A stretch of DNA of 64,000 nucleotides from Puccinia triticina (GCF_026914185.1 NC_070572.1:2294001-2358000), one strand, 5' to 3'; positions 1 to 11,809 are shown, counted from the first letter of the stretch. Notes: generated from the letters alone by a model not told the origin. A program made the numbers and translations.

Positions 1-99
1 TAAAAACCGCAAGTTCAAAGTTATTTTTCAAAGGACGGTATAAGATATGGTGAGTGAACTACTAAAAAAAAAGCAGCATGACACCTAAATTCTTGTTTG

Positions 100-250
100 G
101 CTAAATGCTGACCTTCCATTGACGACGGCCGAGGAATTGCCCGCGAAACGGCGGGCGGAGCGAAAGGAAAGCAAGATCCAAAATTCGAAGCTCAAGCAGT
201 TCGGGGTGACCAGCAAATCAGTCGCCCGGCGTCGACCGACGCTGACCTAG
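100..250 (+). CDS. possible 3' exon of an unknown basic protein
   Basis: A plus-strand frame ending in TAG at 248-250 encodes a highly charged tail with many Lys and Arg residues (it contains AKRRAERKESK and ends SVARRRPTLT). The composition looks like a real C-terminal exon, and the frame is closed upstream by a stop near position 88, so an intron acceptor would have to lie in about 88-140. I do not recognise the family and the rest of the gene lies left of the window or is missing. It could also be a chance open frame. Confidence 0.3.
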
Positions 251-556
251 AGACTAAGAGAAAGTTCCCTTCCGAACTGGGGAGGATGTTCCAGCTCGGC
301 TCCCTCCAAAACAAAAAAGACTGACTCAAATGATACCTTCAGTCTCAGAGGATCTCACGAGCACCTCTAATTGATGAATGGGCAGTCAAAGGCACCAAAC
401 CCAGGTTCGCTGTTGCTTGCTACCGTTCCACGCAAATCCAGCTTAACATTTGAAAAAAAAAAAAAAAAAAAACTTCTTCACAACCGGCAAGACAAAACAA
501 CAGCTATTTCAAAGTGGTAGCTTGAAGAAGGGTCGGCGGGCAAAAACATTTCCAGT
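251..556. other. intergenic, no gene seen
   Basis: No coding frame stands out. A run of A residues lies at about 452-470. The A-rich stretch at 542-546 reads as T residues on the minus strand and can end RNA polymerase III transcription of the tRNA next to it. Confidence 0.5.
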
Positions 557-649
557 CGACCACCCCAGGACTCGAACCTGGAATCTCCTGCTCGCAACCC
601 GGTGTTCCGGCATCGTAGGCAGGCGCCTTGACCATTGGGCCAGGCAGCC
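557..649 (-). tRNA. tRNA-Arg(ACG) with 20-nt intron
   Basis: The minus strand folds as a 73-nt tRNA plus an intron. The acceptor stem pairs GGCTGCC with GGTGGTC (three G-U pairs), with G as discriminator. The A box is TGGCCCAATGG and the B box GGTTCGAGTCC. The anticodon stem is CCTGC/GCAGG and the loop C-T-A-C-G-A, giving anticodon ACG. The 20-nt intron sits at the canonical place, one base 3' of the anticodon. The D, variable and T arms resemble eukaryotic tRNA-Arg. A run of T residues follows on the minus strand. The mature sequence is identical to the tRNA at 11715-11809; only the introns differ. Confidence 0.9.
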
Positions 650-834
650 GATAGTGCGTGGCACGCTAGTTACAACTCAATTCTGGTTAGTCCCAGCGTA
701 TCATCACCTCCGAAGAATTTTTGATTGTGATCTGAATGTCTCTGTAAGAGAAGGTGATGGTTTTGTCAGGACTGGTGAAGTGACTTTGATTGGGAATGCA
801 ACCCTTGGCCTGTGTTTGAAAACACTCCGATTAG

Positions 835-1044
835 CGACTCTGTCGGGCAGGCAAACTCGTAGGACTACTTGATAGCAACGGAGGCGTCTTCGGGGCGCAG
901 CAGGACGGCACACCGGTCGGCACGCCCAACGGCAACTGTCGTTGCAGTGCAACTACTAACGCCCTCTCTTGCAATCCGAGAGCCCTGATTGGCGCCATCT
1001 GCATTGATCCGAAAAAAACATGCCAGACTCCCCAATACGTAAAA
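835..1044 (+). CDS. possible cysteine-rich exon, copy A
   Basis: The frame reads from CGA at 835, after a likely acceptor (ttag, 831-834), to a likely donor AAA|GTAAGC at 1045. It encodes motifs such as LDSNGGV, QDGTPVGTPNGNCRCS, TTNALSC and GAICID, with at least six cysteines. An upstream donor GTAAGA at 744 would give a 91-nt intron with matching phase. The same peptide pattern returns in frame at 1172-1398, so selection may have kept this frame. Cys-rich duplicated exons are common in secreted rust proteins, but no signal peptide is visible here. I do not recognise the family. Confidence 0.4.
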
Positions 1045-1171
1045 GTAAGCTCGTTCCAGAAGGCCTGATTAATGGTTCCCTGAAAGGGACGATAGATGAA
1101 GTATCAGTACTGATGATGTGAATTTGCTTGGGAATGAAACCCTTCCCTTGTTTGAAAACACTCCGAGTAGC

Positions 1172-1398
1172 GACTCTGTCAAAAAGACAAACTCGTAGGG
1201 GTCCTTGATAGTAATGGAGGCGTCACCGCAGTGCGGCAGGACGGCACACCATTTGGGCCTGCCAGCGGCAACTGTTGTTGCAGCACCACTACTAATGCTG
1301 TTTCCTGCACTCCGCAAACCCTCCCTGGCGCCATCTGCATCGATATAACAAATGAAAGAGTTCACAGAACTAAGAGATTTTATTTCATAATCAGATAA
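1172..1398 (+). CDS. possible cysteine-rich exon, copy B
   Basis: This is a diverged duplicate of the exon at 835-1044, also placed after a TAG acceptor (1169-1171). The aligned peptide keeps KLVG-LDSNGGV, QDGTP, GNC-C and TTNA-SC, then GAICID, before running to a TAA near 1398. Cysteines and the Gly-Asn-Cys core are conserved although the DNA differs at many sites. The two exons may belong to one gene with tandem domains or to two decayed gene copies. No start codon or signal peptide was found. Confidence 0.35.
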
Positions 1399-1590
1399 GG
1401 TCAATCTGGCATATCCAGAGACAGAAAGAAAAATAGAACAATGTGAACACAATGTACCTAAGAGCGGATCTCGGCCTGCTCTGGTTTAGTTGGTAGGAGA
1501 AGAAAAGGACTGCGGTGCAGCTACGGTCACGTGAGCGTGACTTGAACAGAAACGTCTGTTAAGGGCAGTTAGGATCGAACGGCTTTGCGC

Positions 1591-2090
1591 TTAACGCTGC
1601 CCGATTCGACTCGCGAGACTTCCGGAGCGGGTGTTATCTGTGACACCGTTGTGCTCTTGGTCAGTCTTCAGCGTGAAGCTAGATGGCTCTGCAGCAAGGT
1701 ACTCACCACCGGAGGTGGGGTTGGTTATCCTATTGCTGAGGCTGGAGGAACCGGTTCGGTCTGGATCGGCGTCGGTAACAAGAGTGCTGTAAAGGAGATT
1801 AGATCCAGTCAGCACTTCTTGCCCTAGCTGAGACGATGAAGCAATCTACATACCTTGAAAGAGGCAGAGTTTGCTTGTATCGCTTTGGCTCTTCGTCTTG
1901 TGATGACGTGGCTAGAAAGGAGCGGAGGATTAGCGTTAGCATAATCCAACCGCCTGGGAGCGACATGCATATGCATGCGCCTGAGGGTCGCGCGGACTCA
2001 CCTGTCCCCCTTGCGGGGTTAGGGTTCAGTTCCTTGCGCTTCCTTGACTCTGGGCCTGGACCTGAGTCTTGACAACAAAAACATGCGCTT
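1591..2090 (-). CDS. unknown multi-exon protein (5' end unresolved)
   Basis: Three minus-strand exons join in phase: about 2002-2090, 1854-1911 and 1591-1786. The introns are 1912-2001 (GTGAGT, branch CTAAC, TTTCTAG) and 1787-1853 (GTATGT, branch CTGAC, TTTACAG). The C-terminal peptide is polar and rich in Ser, Thr and Asp (TLVTDADPDRTGSSSLS, ending LASRIGQR). I do not recognise it and no domain or membrane segment is visible. The start codon is unresolved; a further exon probably lies between 2090 and 2250. The matched splice phases are the main reason to believe the gene. Confidence 0.45.
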
Positions 2091-2199
2091 GATTCTTTTG
2101 CTCTCCTTCTGTTGTTGTATACACACAATTCGGTTCATCTTCATCTTTTGTTTCCGTCTGTTTTGGTCTAAAATCTTCCCTCAACCGTTGGGAGATTTC

Positions 2200-2884
2200 A
2201 ATGTATAAACCAGGACTAGACGTTTGCTTCTATCCCCTGTCAGCTCCCTCGCCCCCTTCACCTGGAATCCTGCAGAGTTAAAAGTAGGGTTGACGGCGCC
2301 ACCTTTGAGAAAGTGCGCGCCAATGGGCGCCTACCAGACCCTCTCAAGGAGCGCGCCCAGGGGAGGCTTCAAGCCCCAGTTTTCATGTGTATTGATGTTT
2401 TTTGGTATTTTGGAACTGAGGATTTTTATTTTTTTGGATGTACAGCCATTCTCGAAAAGCTTGCGGTTGGGTAGGCCCAAATTTTGGACTGCTATGTTCA
2501 GCCTCAAAGCCTGTATAGCCCCTGTATGACAGGCTGCATACAGTAATGTGATTGTAGGAAAATCACTACTTTCTTTGTTTTTAACTTTGGGGCCTCGAGG
2601 GTTGCATGCACCATCGGAGCAATTTTACATGGATCGGACCCTTCGCCGCATCCCCACCTCCTGCCCTGTGGCCAGCGCGGTACCCTCATCGAGCCAAACA
2701 GCCACCCGAAGAGATTTTGACTGCCTGTACAGGCCTGTGGCTGAAATAAAAAAAATCTTTTTTTGGCCTCAAGCCCGCAAGCTTTTTGAGAATGGCTGTA
2801 CTTTGCGCACTGCAAAAAACTCGTTGCGCACTGCACGGGGCGTCTACTTGACGTCCCGGCCACAGTGCGCGGTGTTGGAATAAA
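2200..2884. other. no gene; dispersed repeat pieces
   Basis: No convincing coding frame. A motif around 2300-2330 (GAGAAAGTGCGCGCCA) recurs at about 37045-37060, so this looks like old repeat sequence. Confidence 0.4.
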
Positions 2885-3663
2885 GTTTGGCCATGGTAAA
2901 GAAATGTCTGTGTCCGCCTTCTTCAAGATGTATATCCGGGCTTGAGTGATTATTGATGTCTCAGCTCTGCACTGCTATGTTCCACTAATCTTCAGTGCTC
3001 CGCAATGAGCCTGATCTTCAGCGTAATAATCTGCAAGTGATGAAGCTCTGCACTCTGTAAGCACAAAGTCCGCACTAGCAAGTAAGCAAAAATAAGGGTC
3101 ACATAAAACTCTCCTAATACTCTATTACATCCGCAAGTATAAGTACAATGATGAATAGTTTGTAAGATGATGAGAAGGAAAAGAGAAGAGAAACCGTGAG
3201 CCCTTGATGCTTGTCTGCCTCTGTTCCCACCCAATCCCACAATCTGACACTTTCCTGCACTATTCTGCCATCTCAGCCCATATTCCGCATACTCCGCTCC
3301 TCTCCAATGCTTGAACTCCCACATCCTCCGTATAGCCCCCATCAGTCAGTCTCTCACCAGCAGGTGGAACCAGCTCACCTGCTGACACACCGCTGCTAAC
3401 AGTCCAGAATCCAATCTGCTGCATTCCAGTTCTTGCCCTACACTCCAGTCCACTGCCCCAATCCGTTCTCTGTGGGTTGTCCAAATCTGTGCTTTCCATG
3501 CATTCAAATTTATGTAATCCTTCTGTTTTGCTTTTTCCTGATGCCATCCTCAGTGCTTATGCCAACAAATGCAAACTGAGCTCAACTGCATGTGCATTCC
3601 CGCCTGTGCTATCCCTGAGAGGACATTCTGTGAGACTTTCCAATATAAATCACCACAATGGGT
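2885..3663 (-). repeat. dispersed repeat R1, inverted copy
   Basis: This stretch matches 5222-6042 in opposite orientation over about 780 bp with many small differences. Read on the minus strand it begins TGTGGTGATTTATAT and ends near CA followed by TTTCT. The other copy has the same ends, so a solo LTR is possible. No coding potential is visible. Confidence 0.6.
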
Positions 3664-5061
3664 ATTGAAATTGAAGTGGTTTTTATAGGCGCAAGAGGGT
3701 TGTGGATTTGAAAACCAATGGAGGATTTGAAAATGGTAATGGGGAGTATGTAGTTGTCCATGTGGGAAGGGGTAGCGGCCAGGGGTTGGCCTTGCCAGGA
3801 TTTGAAAGCCGGACTTTTCCCTCTCTTTGAAGTCATTATACCATACTGTTTCAGGGGAGACACTGAGCTTCTGTGGGTAATAGTTACCCATCCAGGTCCT
3901 TCTTCTTATCACTTGGAAATATCTATTTTACGAGAAACAATTGCTTAGTTAATACAAATATTTTTCTGGACCATCCCACCCACCAGTTGAAAAGGAGTTA
4001 AAGACCAAATTATCAACAGCGGGCCTCTATGCTAAACTATGCTAAATGGCCCCTATGTGATAGCATATTGGCTTTTAGCTCTGGCTGCTGCAACCATAGC
4101 ATTAGCAACGCTACACTAACACTAAAATATGCTTGAAACTTTTACCCAAACAACCTGCTAAGAAGCAGCATAACACAGCTTAGCAGGCTTAGCTTTTGTT
4201 AACCAGCGGTTAGAGCTAGCTTGACTCCGCTAACAGCTAACCAGGAACCCGGTTAGTTTTAGCAGAATTATGCTGCGCTAAAATTCTCTATTACTAATGA
4301 TAGTGTACAACACAGTGCACATTCCTAGAATTGGCCCACATACCATGGATGCTTTCAACTGAAAATTATCTTCAGGATGCCCTAGGAGCATCCAGCAGAT
4401 ACCATGTGCACTGAGCATCACTTGGACTGTTTAAAACATGTCCGAGTGATGTTCAGCCCTCAAACCCATCACTTTGAGTTGAAATCCAAAAATTCCATCT
4501 GTCAGACACTCTCAATCAATAGTGTCCGCTGGAAATCTTGCAAGTCCAAAAAATTCAGCATCCATTGGACACTCCAGCAAGAGTGTCCAATGGAAACCAA
4601 AATCAATTAATCAATTGTCCCTTGGACACTCTTGTTTTATAGTGTCAAATGGACACCAAAACCACCATCCCTTGCTACATTCCATTACATATAACCATAG
4701 TTGAATATAGTTACAAAAATGTACTGTTGTTATAAGGGCCTGTACCATAGGGCATGAAAATTAAAATTTTCCAAATTTATCTTGCTAAAGAATTCCTAAA
4801 ACTAAAAATGAACATCACCAAAATGCAGTATTGAGCCCAAAAGTGAAGAATTTAAACGACATACCCCTCCTTTTTCTTTCAATTTTTGCGTAGAGAACAA
4901 TCAAAGTAGCAATTTTGCAAAATTGAAGCCCATGGCACAGGCCCTAAGAGTCAAGTTATGTGTAACAGTAGTATTAGCTTTCACCCACAAGCGGGCCTCA
5001 TTCCAAACATACAGGAAGATTAGTTGTCATCAGACTGGAATCCCAAAAACAAGGAGGAAGC
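3664..5061. other. no gene; GCTA-rich repeat at about 4013-4300
   Basis: A terminus CAACAGCGGG at about 4016 opens a stretch full of GCTAA/TTAGC words up to about 4300. It resembles the word-rich elements further right, but its other end is not seen. The rest shows only short AT-rich frames. Confidence 0.4.
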
Positions 5062-6280
5062 CTTGGACCAACAATGGGTAGTTATGTTACGGATAACGGT
5101 AATGTAACACTTTTTTAGGCATTATTGTTACAGTTACTTGTAACGGCAGTGTGTTATGTTACTGCCGCAATGTAACAGACAATCAGTGAATTTCATTAAG
5201 TTATTGGCGCCTGCAGAGCGGTGTGGTGATTTATATAGGCAGGCTTGGTAGAATGTCCACCCAGAGATAGCGCAGGCGGGAATTCACAGAGCGGCTGAGC
5301 ACAGAGTGCATTCTGGTGACATAAGCACTGAGGATGATGTCAGAAATCACGCTAAGAAAGCTTACGGAAAGTCATGCATGGCTGCAATGCATGGATCACG
5401 GATTGCGGATTGGATGAGCAGACCGGAGCAGGAAGACAGGGCTGGACTGTGGCGGACTGCACTCATGGACTGGTAGCAGCAGCGCATCAGCAGGTGAGCT
5501 AAGGAAGCCAAAGCGGGTTCCACCAGCAGGTGGAACTGGGGCCAAGGCGGTGGCAAGAGACTGACTGACGGGGGCTAGACAGAGGGGTGGGAGGTCAAGC
5601 GTTGAAGAGGAGCGGAGTCTGGGATAGTGACGGGCGGGAAAGCGTGCGGAGCTGACGGACTAATGCGGGAAAGTGTCAGATCTGTGGGATTGGGTGGGAA
5701 AGGCAAATTGTATGGGGGGGAGGTTCACGGGTTCTCTTCACTCTTATTTGGGTGTAGCATCTTACTTACTACTCATTATTGTACTTACACTTACGGACGC
5801 ACAAGGGTATTAGAAGAGTTTTACATGAAATTATCTTTACTTACGGGATTACTTGCGGATTATGTGCTTGCAGAGTGCGGAGCTTTATTCACTTGCGGAT
5901 TATTACACTATAGATCAGGCTCATAGAGGAGCACTGAAGGCTAGCAGATAGTAGCAGTGCAGAGCCAAGACACCGATAATCACTCAGCCCGTACACATAT
6001 ATTTTTGAAGAAGGCGTCTAGTGGTCATTTCTACCCACTGATCATACTTTATTCTCACAGCGCCTTATAAATGATAAATTTTGGGCTGAAAAGAGCCTAT
6101 TTTGGCCCGTTTGTTATCACCGTAACAACCTCATGAAGAGAGGCCGTTACGTTACGCGCAAGGCCAGAAAAGATCCCGTTACAGATAACATAACAAGGTG
6201 TTGCGGGTAAAAAGGGTAGTTATGTCACCCAAATTGTGTGGATAACGCAACATAACATAACTACCCATTGTTTCTTGGAC
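5062..6280. mobile_element. non-autonomous hAT-like element, CAACAATGGG ends
   Basis: The inverted ends are CAACAATGGGTAGTTATGTT (from 5069) and its complement ending at about 6273. CTTGGAC flanks both sides (5062-5068 and 6274-6280), a 7-8 bp target-site duplication as in hAT elements. Words of the type GTAACG/CGTTAC fill both ends. Repeat R1 (5222-6042) is inserted inside. No transposase is encoded. Confidence 0.65.
5222..6042 (+). repeat. dispersed repeat R1, nested copy
   Basis: Second copy of the repeat at 2885-3663, in plus orientation, lying inside the CAACAATGGG element. It begins GTGTGGTGATTTATATAGG and ends near GTGGTCA-TTTCT, so TG...CA ends are possible. A TATA-like box lies near its start. 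It may be a solo LTR; no internal retrotransposon genes are visible. Confidence 0.55.
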
Positions 6281-7739
6281 AATGATGGCAACAGACAACA
6301 AGCTCAATAAGCTGTACTGGCTGGAGACCCCGCCGGCTGTCTGGTCCCGCTTGGTTGGCGTCAAGGTCCTCAACAAGCTACCAAGCCTCAACTAGTTGGC
6401 CATGATGAGCAGCACTGGTGGCTCTGCGGAGGGTGCTACACAGGCTGGGCCCTGGAGGCAAGAGTCATTGCTGAAGGCCTTGGGAGTCTTGCAGCCCCCA
6501 ATACTGTGCATTGGAGCACATTTTCTTGGAATGTCAATGCAATATGCATTGTTCAAAAGCACATCACTTGAGCATTACAATACAGGCTCTTCCTTGTATT
6601 TGAATTGGATTAACCAACCTGATGCCAATACATGCAATACCAATATTTATCTTTCTATCTGCGCATATATTTGTTGCATTGCATTGCATTGTCTCTACAA
6701 TGCAATGTGAGGTTTTCTCACCCATTGCAATTTGTATCAATAAAGCAATTCCATGCATCAATTTTGTAATCCGTTACAGCGGATGAGCAATATGGTGCAT
6801 TGCTGGCAACGGTGGGCCGCTTGTCAGCCTTAGAGTCAACACAGTCGACCTAAAACTGCCTTTTATCTCCATTTTATACCTAAATGTGTTCATATCTTTT
6901 TAACCTTAAGACATAAGGTTGTTTTGACTTCAGCTTCTGATTTCTCATGAAATTTTGACCCTATTGTTCACTGATCACATTCCAATATCTCTACTCCTTC
7001 ATAGAGTTTGTGGTTTGTGACACGCATGCGCAGCAGCGCCTTGTAGTCGCGCCTGAGTGCCCCCAACCACATGTACATGTGTGATTATGTCATCCAACTT
7101 TGAAAATTTTCGAAGTCAGGATCCCCCATGCAGCTGGAGGATCCACAGACTCCAGCACACCAGAACCACACCCCAGATAACCCCAGGATCACCACCAAAG
7201 AGTTTACAACACTCCCAGTATACCTACCGTCACAGGCGCCTAGGATATTGACAGTAAGTAACCTCTTTCACTGAACCTTGTTTATCTCAGAGGTACAACT
7301 CTGTGTCTTGCTTGATCTGCTCTTCTTTGCTGGCCTTTGCCTCATTCTTGATCACAGGGCTGTCCCTGCTTAACATCATTCTTTTTCTGTGGTTTTTGCA
7401 AGGAACAAACCACATAGGTTTCCCTTTAAAGAGCCTTGAATATCCAGAAGGAAGCTAAAAAATTGTGGCTGGATTAAACTTGTCTAATCCAGGATCCCTC
7501 CACGTTTCTTTGGTGAGAGGAGGCTGTAGCACTCTCTAGCACAGCTTGACAGCACTCTTCTGAAGAGGTAGCATTGCCAGTGGACGTGCATTCCCACCAG
7601 AATAACCTTGAATATCTGCTTATCTTGATCCTGCTCAGTTTCTCTCTCTTATATTTGTATTTTCTTTATCCAAAGAAATCCAAATATTCCCCACTTCTTT
7701 CTTGTGTCCTGCTGTCACTATAGAGACTCAGGCTCACAC
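6281..7739. other. no gene seen
   Basis: Only short frames are present. Small local repeats of TGCAATGCAATG type occur at about 6670-6730. I see no transposon ends or exons that I can support. Confidence 0.4.
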
Positions 7740-8080
7740 CGCTACACTACATCTAGTCTGTAGTTCAGCGCAGCGTAGTGGATCTAAACTACAAATGACG
7801 GGGTTTTCTGTTAGCGGACAGTGATTGCCCGCTACCGCTAACAGGCACCCCTTGAAGCTACAGGGACTTTATCGCCGCTATCAGCGCTAGCAGTGCTATT
7901 CAACAGCTAAAAATGCTGATAGCGCTGTTAGCGCCCATTAGTGTAGCGTAGCGGCCCGTAGCGGGCGCTACAGCTAACAGCACTGTGTCAGGAACTACGC
8001 AACACTAAACTAGCGGATAGCGCACACTACGGATAGTTTAGCGTAGCGGCCCGGCATTGACAATGCCGGGCCGCAACAGT
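7740..8080. repeat. AGCG/CGCT word-rich repeat with hairpin
   Basis: The stretch is built from AGCGTAGCGG, GCTAACAG and their complements. It closes with a near-perfect palindrome at 8047-8073: 13-bp arms CGGCCCGGCATTG and a single A between them. It belongs to the same kind of sequence as 47828-48306. Confidence 0.5.
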
Positions 8081-9409
8081 GCAATACTGCTAAATGTGCA
8101 ATATCACATTGTATTGCATCTGTTTCACTGTTGATTGTGGATGTGGCGTGGCTGATGTGCTGTGCTGTGCCTGTTGCAATGCCAAAAGCATATATGCAAA
8201 GGTATTGTGATAGTACAGTTACATAAATGTGAAACCCATTATACAAGGAGCTACGAGGAGGTGCACTGACAGTCTTACACAACAGTCACAACATTTACAT
8301 ACATACACCCTTTGGTCACCACAGCGAATTGGACAGAAGAATACACAACGGAGACACAAGGACGGGGAAGGAGGAAGGATCACACAGAGGCTTTGACCCC
8401 CAAATCCTGGAAAGAAGGAATATTCTAGTTAGGTGCAGATTGCATGTGTCAGCTGTGGTGATACCAAGAATAAAGTCTTCTAGCTACACCAGCTGCAAAA
8501 AATACCGGTGAGTAATAGTAAAAAGAAGTAATAGCGCGGTTTCTGGTAAGGAATACCTGCGAAATAAAGAGAACTATAGAAATATTTTTATATTTTTAGC
8601 GGAGGGGCTTAACTCTAGGAGTTAAGGGTATTTGAGTGCCCTCCGTAATTTATCAGGGCCTGCTAAGCAGGGGTATTTGAAGTGCCTGATGCAGCGGGGG
8701 CCTGATGATCAGGTTTGTTTTGCTGAGATGCCCCGGTGAGAAACCTCCAGAAGAAGGATTTCTGAGAGGAAGAAACTGAAGAGACTCACTAGTTGGCTGC
8801 GTTAAACCTTTACTTACCAGGAATCTAGACTAGGTTTCTTCAAGGAGAACCAAGAGGGTTTATTCAGCGCTTCGTATATTAGCGCTGGAGAAGTATTCAA
8901 ACTTCAAACAGAAAACAACTGAACAGAGTGAACTTTCTTGTTGAATGAGTATTCAAGTGGAAGGTGCTATGTACGATGTTGGTGTGGTTGAAGATGGGGA
9001 TCTATTACTCAGGAAACACCCGCTCTATTTATAGGGTATTTCTTTATTCTTTTTCTCTCGTCTAGGGCTCATCTTCTTTTGACAAGGAGAATCTTAGTCT
9101 CTTTCTGTCATGAAGATGAGCGCTCTCTTTATATGTAATTTCTTTTTGGAGGAAGAGCTCTTCTCTCGTTGATGAGCTCAGTCCTTTTTTTTTTTCTTTT
9201 TTTTATGTATGTCTGTTGTTCTTTAGCGCTTAGTTGCGCAGTGTACTTTTCTGCTCTTAGTTACGCAGTACACTTACTGTGTGGACGCGTTTGGTTATCA
9301 AAACAAATACTGACTACTTTATTGCGCATCCGCTCGCTACTCAGATGGAGTTTTTTTTATTTTATACTTAGATTTTTAGTATTTATTTGTTTTTCTATTT
9401 GATCAGTTA
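8081..9409. other. no gene; probable retrotransposon interior remnant
   Basis: No protein domain is readable. If the primer-binding site at 9410-9421 is real, this minus-strand sequence would be the decayed interior of that retrotransposon. Confidence 0.3.
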
Positions 9410-9843
9410 GCTCTGATACCAGTAGCTAGCTGACAGCATGGAAGGTGGCTTGGTTACATAGCAACACATTCTGAAGGCTATGGAAGGTGGATTGATTACA
9501 TAGCAACACACAACATCAGGCAGTACAATATATGCAGGCAGATAAGGTGTACAAAGAGTGCCACTGAAGCATAATTCCCTCATTGTTTGTGTGGCTGTGC
9601 AGTGCAGGTGTACATGTGCTGTGCAACTCAGATCTCCTGCAGCTAAACTCCCTTGCACACATTCCCCTAGAGCTTAAATCCCTCACTCTTCAATATAGAA
9701 TGAGCTCTTCTCCCCCCCATAATTTCTCTTTTTCCTCATCAACCTATAGAGCTCTGGTCACATGTGGTAGTTTGGCAGTAGTAGTCCTTTGAGTAGCGTA
9801 GAGTTTAGTCAGTTAGAGTGTTATTGCAGTAGTAGAACCAACA
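9410..9843 (-). mobile_element. possible LTR with tRNA-Met-type primer-binding site
   Basis: The minus strand reads TGGTATCAGAGC at 9421-9410, the usual Ty1/copia primer-binding site. Upstream on that strand a stretch from TGTTGG (9843) could be the 5' LTR, about 410 bp. The exact LTR 3' end and target-site duplication are not clear, and no second LTR was found. Confidence 0.4.
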
Positions 9844-10206
9844 ACCAGTTGAAGGTGAGATGTAAGGGCCAAAGTATGCCAATAATCTCAGACAAAGTAT
9901 GCAAGGGTGAACTAAGAGTGTAGATGGAGATTGGAGATAAGGGCTGGATTGTCAAAGGGTATCTTTGATGGGATTGAACTCAAGGATGCTCAAAATTTTG
10001 TTGATATCCTGCAATGATGCTGAAAATTTTGTGTTTATATATGGTTGAAGTAGTTTGTGAGCTCAAACATGTAGAAATATAGAAAGCAGAGAAGTAGTAA
10101 TAACAAGTAAGGGAAATAAATTCCAGAATGGAACCAGATTATTTAGGGGGGTGAATTATTGGTGGAAAGAGAGAAGCGGTCCTTGATATGGGGCTTTCAC
10201 TTGTAA
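9844..10206. other. no feature seen
   Basis: AT-rich sequence without a coding frame or recognisable ends. Confidence 0.4.
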
Positions 10207-10509
10207 GAGCATTCACATTTGGTGGGTTAAGTTGACAATTTCTGGGAACTTAACCTGGCTGGCAATCACATTGGTCCAGGTTAACCCCAGGTCAACAAAC
10301 GTCAGGTTTTATTTCAGGCTGAGTTCAGCTAAATCTAGCTAGCCTTAACCTGAAATCTGGCCTCAGGCTAGGGCGGTCTCCCGCTGATTTCAGGCCACTT
10401 TAGCCTAGAACTGACCAATTGAATGCATTTGCCAACCTCAGTCACCTAACCTCAAAGTGAAACCCAAACTTATTTGACCCAAATATCTAGTGAATGAATG
10501 TGAATGCTC
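10207..10509. mobile_element. MITE with GAGCATTCACATT ends
   Basis: A 303-bp stretch is bounded by the 13-bp inverted repeat GAGCATTCACATT. The interior is rich in GGTTA/TAACC words. No clear target-site duplication is seen. The GAGCA terminus resembles the element at 49281-50438. Confidence 0.5.
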
Positions 10510-11714
10510 TCCTTGGAGATGGTTACTTGAATTTTTCTAAACTCAACGTCCCAGGTGGACTTACAGTCTTACGGGGCTGGGGAGGATACCATTGGTGCAC
10601 GTCCAAATGGGAAATCCACATTAATTATCTTTTTGACTCTAGTATGTAACTTCTTTTTTCCATGGTCCCGGCCAGTAGCTACAGCAGGGTGGTCTCTGAA
10701 TCAAGAATTTCTCTGGGTTTATTTGTGGCACCCAAAAGAGACAGGGAAAACGTAAAAACTGGCCGGTGTGGGTTATGATGACAACCTCTATACACTCTAC
10801 AAAAGCCTTGATAAAAACAACAAGCGCACCAGGCCACACGTGGCGCGCCATCCAAGCTCAACGGATACACAACACCATTAGAGTCTGACTTCTCACAATT
10901 CCCTTGCTTACAAGGGCCCTGGTAGCCTGGGCTGGCGCAAAGCGCAATCTCTGAAGGAGGGAATTGCAGGCAATTGCAAAATTTTGGTGGGAGGGCTTTT
11001 GCCCTTTTGGTGGGAGTTTTTTCCGGTGTCTTCCCCTGACAAGTACTTTACGCCTGTGGTACCAGATTAAAGACCTAACATTTCTCTTCCTTTTGGTGCC
11101 AATCAGAACATTGCACCTCCTCACACTGTCCTCCCTTTCCCCTTTTAAAGTTTCTCATTTTTGGGTGTTTGGCCAGAAGTTAGTTCCATGTGGATTCAAT
11201 CGAGATACAGGATTCTATCCTCTACCCACCTCAACTGCTGGGCAGCAAGACTTCCCCTCTGGGGTACCTTTGCGGAGTACATTGAAGCTGAGATGCTCAG
11301 CTATCCTCTGCACTTCAGCTTGCTGCCTCACAATGAGTGTGCACTGTGTAATTTCACTTTGATTCAAAAAGTTGGCCAAAAGCCACAAATTTGCCAAAGC
11401 TCTCACGGAAAAATACCAGCCTCCCCCCATTGGGAATGGGAGATGCTTGGGAGGCTTAGTCAAGCCAGATTAGAATGGCCTAGTCTGGCGGCTATAATGG
11501 CTCCTTGCTGAAATTAATGAGACAAAAGCAATGAGCTCCTTGCTGAAATTAATGAGACAAAAGCAAGTATTGGTGGAGAATAAGCTCTGCAGATTATTCT
11601 CCCGGTTACTCAGTATGGTCTTTGGGGTAGGCGAGTGTCACCGATTGTAACCTAATCGATTAGGTTACAACAGAAATAAAAGGTGAGGTCTGGCGGGCGG
11701 ATGCAAAAGGCAAG
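10510..11714. other. no gene; short tandem duplication
   Basis: Frames exist on both strands but none is recognisable. A 35-bp unit starting CTCCTTGCTG is repeated in tandem at 11501-11566. Confidence 0.4.
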
Positions 11715-11809
11715 CGACCACCCCAGGACTCGAACCTGGAATCTCCTGCTAACAACCAGGCGGACCCGGGGATCGTAGGCAGGCGCCTTGACCATTGGGC
11801 CAGGCAGCC
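11715..11809 (-). tRNA. tRNA-Arg(ACG) with 22-nt intron
   Basis: Second copy of the tRNA at 557-649. Acceptor, D, anticodon, variable and T arms are identical, including A box TGGCCCAATGG and B box GGTTCGAGTCC. The intron after A37 is 22 nt and differs in sequence from the 20-nt intron of the first copy. A T run follows on the minus strand (AAAA at 11704-11707 on plus). It lies about 400 bp beyond the 3' end of the PDI-like gene and opens the gene island. Confidence 0.9.

Noticed and set aside
1799..2128. Continuous 109-codon minus ORF as the gene
   Set aside because: It contains intron-like sequence (GTGAGT...CTAAC...TTTCTAG) and has only a non-ATG start; the spliced three-exon model keeps phase.
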